From the NCBI GenBank assembly GCA_001766655.1, contig MJCC01000016.1:85376-103530 (forward strand): 18,155 nucleotides of DNA, in the 5' to 3' direction. This stretch comes from Phytomonas francai (Eukaryota > Euglenozoa > Kinetoplastea > Trypanosomatida > Trypanosomatidae). The notes beneath the pieces are model-generated. The model was not told where the DNA came from and made no database searches. It was given only the letters and a program-made list of their open reading frames with translations. A program made the position numbers and the translations under genes. Below are positions 14,471 through 18,155 of the stretch, in pieces. Within the stretch, counting starts at the first letter, position 1. The number at the start of each line of letters is the position of its first letter.

Positions 14471-17308
14471 ATGCCGCAAGATTTAGCGCTTGTACCGGAG
14501 GTCGTTCTCTCCATCGAGAAGACCGTGCTGACGTCCGCGGAGGAGCAGGAGAAATGGCTGCAAGAGGACCTCAACGCCGTCTCAACGAAGGCGAAAATCC
14601 TCCGGAGCTGCATTGAAGAAGCCCCTGGCTTTCGCGACGCCTCAGAAGCGGAGGAAGGTCATTATTTTATTCGTGTGATACACGCTGCCGCGGACATGCT
14701 CGAAGTGCTCACGACTGGTCTCCTCTCCCCACGCAATTACTACGAGCTTTACGTCAAAGTCTTTGACGAGCTTGCCATCTTTTCGGGATTTCTCGCGCAG
14801 GAGCATGGTGAACGCGGCCGTTCGCTCGAGAATATCTACGAAGTCGTGCAGTACACGGAGCATATTCTACCGCGGTTGTATTTGCTTATCGTAGCAGGTG
14901 CGGTCTATATCGACGCCGGGGAAGAGCCGGTGCTGGAGATTTTGCGCGATCTTATTGAAATGTGTAAAGGCGTCCAGCACCCCACACGCGGCCTCTTTCT
15001 CCGGCATTTTCTCCTCACCATGATGAAGGGCAAGCTTCCGGGCGATCCGAATCGCCCTCCCGACCCCCGTCATGGTGATAATAACGGCACCGCGGATATT
15101 TTGAAGACTGCCGAGTTTATGATTCAAAACTTTAAGGAGATGCTATGGCTTTGGATTCGGATGGAGACGAAGAACTACCAAAAGAGCGTGAACGAGCGGA
15201 ATATCTCGCCACAGCGCGTCGGCCAGCAGGTTCATTGCGAACGTCAAGAGATAGGGGTCTTCGTCGGGATGAATCTCGAGCGTATCGCGCAGCTCGACGG
15301 AATAGACGTCGCGAATTACGAAAAGGTCATCTTGCCCAAGCTGCTGTCCACCATCGTGCGGTATCAGGACCCGTTAGCGCAGCAGTACCTCCTCGAGGTG
15401 ATGATCCTGGTCTTCCCGGACGAGTACCACCTCGCCACGCTGAAAAAGCTCATCCAGGGGACGCAAAATCTCACGCCCGGCGTGGATCTTCGCCAGGTCT
15501 TTCAGGCACTTATGAATCGCCTCGGCAACCACGTCCGCGCACTTCACGAGGAGAAGAAAGAGGAGGCGGAAGCGGGTGAAAGGGTCGTGGAGGACCCCTC
15601 CAAAGGGCTCTTTTCGATCTTTCTCGAGCAGTTCGAGGGGATGGCGATCTCGTACGACCCGCGGCCGCCCATGACGTTGGAGATCAAGTTCTCGAACGTG
15701 GTCCCGCCGCGCAGCGTCGTGCAGATCGCGAGCTACGTCGGCTGCATGTCGAGCCTCATTCGCATGAGCCGCCGGATCTCCCCGGCGGGCTCGTCCGACG
15801 CGCAAATCAGCCTCGTCCTGCGGTGCATCGCCGAGAAGTTCTTCGCCTGCGCGGAAGCCAAAGGCGAGCTTCCCCGTGAGGCCGCCGCCGCCGCGGAGGA
15901 GCTCTTCCTCGGCATCCTCGCGGAGTTCGCTTCGGAGGAGGGGGGGGTGCGGCGGCTGCTCGAGATGGAGACCCTCACGGTGTTGATCTCACGACTCCCG
16001 CTGAAAGGCCGTCGGGCGATCGCGCGGGCGCTCGCCGAGGCCGTACTGGCGAGGAAAGGGCGCAGAGAGGGCGATGGAAGAGGGGCGACCACCATACGGA
16101 CGATCCCCCACGCCACACAGCTGTTTAACCTGCTTGATCCGCTGCTTTGCGATCAAATCGATGAGCCCGTCCACCCTAACGAGGACTCCGGCCCCAACGT
16201 CGACCCCGAGTTTATCGACGATCAGCAATTGGTTTGCTGCGTCCTGCACTGCCTTGACCACGAGGACGCCGTCGCGTATCTTAAAATGCTCTCGGGATTG
16301 CGCAGGCTTCTCATTCAGGGCGGGCCTCGCCGTATTCCCCATACCCTCCCCACATTGGCCGCGCTCTACCTGCGTACCTCCCTGCGTATCTACGCGCAAA
16401 GCAAGAAAGAACAGCCGCCCACAAAGGCCAACAACAGCGGCGACATCGATCACGCGGAAAGCGAAAAAGAAGGAAGAGACTCGAGCGATCACGATAACCC
16501 CCACGCAAAGCTTCTCATCAAAGCCCTACGCCACCTCCATTCCGGGGATGGAAAGGGTATTTTGGAGGTCCTCGCGGTGGAAGCGGCAGACACGACGCTC
16601 TATACCTACCTCGCCGCTGCCAGGGTCGCGGATAGCTGTGAACAGGCGGATCTGAGCTATGAGTTTTTTACAGAGGGTCTTACCTTGTACGAGGAGTACG
16701 CCGCGAACACGCACGAGCAAATCAAGATGTTAAAAAGCCTCATCAATGCGCTTCATACACTCAGGAACATGCCAGAGGAGAATTACGAAGTCTTCGCGAC
16801 CAAGCTCTGCCAACACGCCTCCAGGCTGCTAAAGAAGCAAGATCAAAGTCGCATGATCACCCTTTGCGCGACCCTATTCCAGCGGAAAACGCTCTCCGAA
16901 AAAAATCATCGCCGCGTCGAGGATTGCCTTCAGCGTGCGCTGAAAATCGCGCAGCATGTCCAGTCCATCCACCAGCTCCCCCTTCACGTCGATTTGTTGA
17001 ACCTATTCATGCATTTCTACGCCTCCAAGCAGGCCCCTATTAACGCGCACTATATCAAAACCCTTCTCGATCGCATTCACAGCCTGAGCGCGGAACACGG
17101 CAAAGGCCCTTCCCCGGACGACGACGCAGAAAGTAATAGCAAAAAAGCGGAACCGGCGAGAAGAAGAAATGCAGTGAGCATTTCGAGCGAAAAAGACGCC
17201 GCATCGATCACCGCGTACGTGCAGGCTCACATGGTATTGCGAAATACCATAAAGTATATTCAATCGCGGCAGAGCATGGACCCCCGGTGGAATGAAATCC
17301 AGATTTAA
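14471..17308 (+). CDS. VPS35: Retromer subunit VPS35
   Basis: VPS35 is the large alpha-solenoid of retromer; it binds VPS26 and VPS29 and sorts cargo from endosomes to the Golgi or surface. ATG 14471 is the first ATG in a frame that is open, without ATG, from about 14300. The protein has 945 residues, against about 796 in human. The N-terminal half follows the family closely (EEQEKWL, LLSPRNYYELYVKVFDEL, then PRLYLL at 134-139, the VPS26/Rab7-binding signature, and EMCKGVQHPTRGLFLR). The C-terminal solenoid is also recognisable (EEYAANTHEQ, LPRNMPEEN-like LRNMPEENYE, LLKKQDQSR, CLQRALKIAQ). The extra length comes from charged insertions near 358-375 (EEKKEEAEAGE), 535-545 and 640-675, plus a Ser/Lys/Glu-rich loop near 875-900. 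The spacing to the next gene is about 460 bases. Stop TAA. Identification is firm; the 5' UTR is uncertain. Confidence 0.96.
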   Translation: MPQDLALVPEVVLSIEKTVLTSAEEQEKWLQEDLNAVSTKAKILRSCIEEAPGFRDASEAEEGHYFIRVIHAAADMLEVLTTGLLSPRNYYELYVKVFDELAIFSGFLAQEHGERGRSLENIYEVVQYTEHILPRLYLLIVAGAVYIDAGEEPVLEILRDLIEMCKGVQHPTRGLFLRHFLLTMMKGKLPGDPNRPPDPRHGDNNGTADILKTAEFMIQNFKEMLWLWIRMETKNYQKSVNERNISPQRVGQQVHCERQEIGVFVGMNLERIAQLDGIDVANYEKVILPKLLSTIVRYQDPLAQQYLLEVMILVFPDEYHLATLKKLIQGTQNLTPGVDLRQVFQALMNRLGNHVRALHEEKKEEAEAGERVVEDPSKGLFSIFLEQFEGMAISYDPRPPMTLEIKFSNVVPPRSVVQIASYVGCMSSLIRMSRRISPAGSSDAQISLVLRCIAEKFFACAEAKGELPREAAAAAEELFLGILAEFASEEGGVRRLLEMETLTVLISRLPLKGRRAIARALAEAVLARKGRREGDGRGATTIRTIPHATQLFNLLDPLLCDQIDEPVHPNEDSGPNVDPEFIDDQQLVCCVLHCLDHEDAVAYLKMLSGLRRLLIQGGPRRIPHTLPTLAALYLRTSLRIYAQSKKEQPPTKANNSGDIDHAESEKEGRDSSDHDNPHAKLLIKALRHLHSGDGKGILEVLAVEAADTTLYTYLAAARVADSCEQADLSYEFFTEGLTLYEEYAANTHEQIKMLKSLINALHTLRNMPEENYEVFATKLCQHASRLLKKQDQSRMITLCATLFQRKTLSEKNHRRVEDCLQRALKIAQHVQSIHQLPLHVDLLNLFMHFYASKQAPINAHYIKTLLDRIHSLSAEHGKGPSPDDDAESNSKKAEPARRRNAVSISSEKDAASITAYVQAHMVLRNTIKYIQSRQSMDPRWNEIQI

Positions 17309-17342
17309 TCACGCTCACCAATGGAAGACAAAATTAGGAAGA

Positions 17343-17363
17343 GCAGGTAAGGATTGAACCTGC
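17343..17363 (-). other. Pol III B-box / tRNA T-arm-like hairpin
   Basis: On the minus strand GGTTCAATCC (plus 17351-17360) fits the B-box consensus GWTCRANNC and sits in a perfect 6-bp stem (GCAGGT/ACCTGC). The rest of a tRNA cloverleaf could not be built: a possible acceptor partner near 17406-17412 pairs at only 5 of 7 positions and no good D or anticodon arm is present. It may be a tRNA relic or a chance match. Confidence 0.3.
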
Positions 17364-17528
17364 CGTCTGACAAATTTTCTTGTAGTATTGCTTAGATATA
17401 TATTGTTGCTATGAGTTCATTTGAAGTATGCACACACATATATTTATATATAGATGGATACGATCGATGACAGCGTGTGGTATTCCATTCGATCAGTATC
17501 CCTATGTCAAACGATAGCGAAATTTACG

Positions 17529-17561
<33 letters not shown>

Positions 17562-17562
17562 C
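17529..17562. repeat. (AT)n(GT)n compound microsatellite
   Basis: About nine AT units run directly into eight GT units, 220 bases after the VPS35 stop. It is a simple repeat and probably length-variable. Confidence 0.95.
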
Positions 17563-17684
17563 AATAGAGAGCACACCCATGCGCTCTTGGGGTGATTATT
17601 TCATATTTCCACTCTGAATACCTTTTGTTTCTTTTTCGCGATTTCTCGAAACCACGGTAGCTTCCTCACACGCATAGACCGGAA

Positions 17685-17711
17685 GGGTTCTTTTCTCCTT
17701 TGACCCTATAG
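17685..17711 (+). promoter_or_regulatory. Candidate trans-splice acceptor of the last gene
   Basis: GGTTCTTTTCTCCTTTGACCC is followed by TATAG (AG at 17710-17711). A second C/T-rich run continues to 17767 without an AG. The first ATG afterwards is at 17768. Confidence 0.5.
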
Positions 17712-17767
17712 ATTTCCTTTCCCTTTCCTCATATTCGGCCGCCTCCCATTCCTTGAAAACCCCTCCG

Positions 17768-18155
17768 ATGGAGGCCGTCGCGCAGGACCTTGAGACCCTG
17801 CGCGCGGCGTTCCTCGACCACCTCCTCCGCCCCGGCGGGACCCCCCCCCCGCCCTCCCGGACGACCCCCCCGCCGACGAGGACGGGAAAGGGGACGCCGA
17901 AACAGAAACGGGAATGGACAGAGAAAGAGACAGAGAAAGAGATAAGGAAAGAGACAGAGAAAGAGACGAGGACAGTGACAGAGAGAGAGAAAGGTACAGT
18001 GACAGATACAGAGACAAGGACAGGGACGGGGGGGGGGAAGCGGAGACGACGGACGGCGAGGTGGCGCTGCGCGCGCTGCGGGCCTCGCTGCGGCTGCTCG
18101 CGCGCGAGAACGCGGGGCTGCGCGGGGAGCGGCGGGCCCGGCGAGAGGCCGAGGC
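17768..18155 (+). CDS. Unrecognised charged, coiled-coil-like protein, 3' partial, frame broken at a C10 run
   Basis: The family is not recognised. ATG 17768 is the first ATG after a good acceptor tract, and its frame starts plausibly (MEAVAQDLETLRAAFLDHLL). After the C-run at 17841-17850 this frame becomes Thr/Lys-rich and then Cys/Arg-rich, unlike a real protein. The frame one base back (codons starting at 17941, 18001, 18061) instead gives an acidic linker, an Arg/Asp/Glu-rich repeat (DRERDRERDKERD) and then a Leu/Ala/Arg-rich helix (VALRALRASLRLLARENAGL) that looks like a coiled coil and stays open to the edge. A missing C in the run would join the two. If the gene instead starts at ATG 17914 in the second frame, no frameshift is needed but the good N-terminal segment is lost. 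RD/RE repeats are common in RNA-processing proteins, which is not enough to assign a role. Confidence 0.55.
   Translation, partial: MEAVAQDLETLRAAFLDHLLRPGGTPPPPSRTTPPPTRTGKGTPKQKREWTEKETEKEIRKETEKETRTVTEREKGTVTDTETRTGTGGGKRRRRTARWRCARCGPRCGCSRARTRGCAGSGGPGERPR

Larger units (their letters stand above)
17309..17767. other. Intergenic region after VPS35
   Basis: This spacer contains a tRNA T-arm-like hairpin at 17343-17363, an (AT)n(GT)n microsatellite at 17529-17562 and a very pyrimidine-rich stretch from about 17620 to the next start. No ORF with coding character is seen. Confidence 0.6.

Overview
The window looks like part of one polycistronic gene cluster from a kinetoplastid, probably a trypanosomatid. 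Seven genes lie on the + strand and none on the - strand. All are intronless. They are separated by AT-rich, pyrimidine-tract-rich spacers of about 0.4-1.2 kb. Most starts are the first ATG after a polypyrimidine tract followed by AG, as expected for trans-splicing acceptors. TAG, TAA and TGA are all used as stops, so the code looks standard. The species cannot be fixed from sequence reading alone.

Layout: (1) 1-1785, 3' part of a USP12/USP46-type deubiquitinase whose frame is open to the left edge. (2) 2656-6111, a PIWI-clade Argonaute-like protein with all four D-E-D-H slicer residues, an RPA-like OB-fold segment inserted in the linker before a very divergent PAZ-like region, and a stretch of extreme GC content. 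(3) 6984-9206, mitochondrial NADPH:ferredoxin (adrenodoxin) reductase with low-complexity insertions. (4) 9853-11715, a G3BP-like protein with an NTF2-like domain, a 28-residue (84-bp) charged tandem repeat and a C-terminal RRM. The repeat holds two unresolved bases, so its copy number is unreliable. (5) 12510-13337, plasmanylethanolamine desaturase (PEDS1/TMEM189/CarF family). (6) 14471-17308, retromer subunit VPS35. (7) 17768 to the right edge, the start of an unrecognised charged, coiled-coil-like protein whose frame breaks at a C10 run.

The genes do not form a pathway: ubiquitin removal, small-RNA binding, Fe-S/heme electron supply, mRNP biology, ether-lipid desaturation and endosomal sorting sit side by side. 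That is normal for kinetoplastid clusters, where neighbours share transcription but not function.

The most interesting object is the PIWI-like gene: its OB-fold insertion, degenerate PAZ and MID pockets, and two possible splice acceptors that would give proteins with and without an N-terminal presequence-like extension. Secondary points are the 5'-to-3' fall in GC within several genes, the G3BP-like repeat, a Pol III B-box/tRNA T-arm-like hairpin after VPS35, and the suspected frameshift in the last gene.
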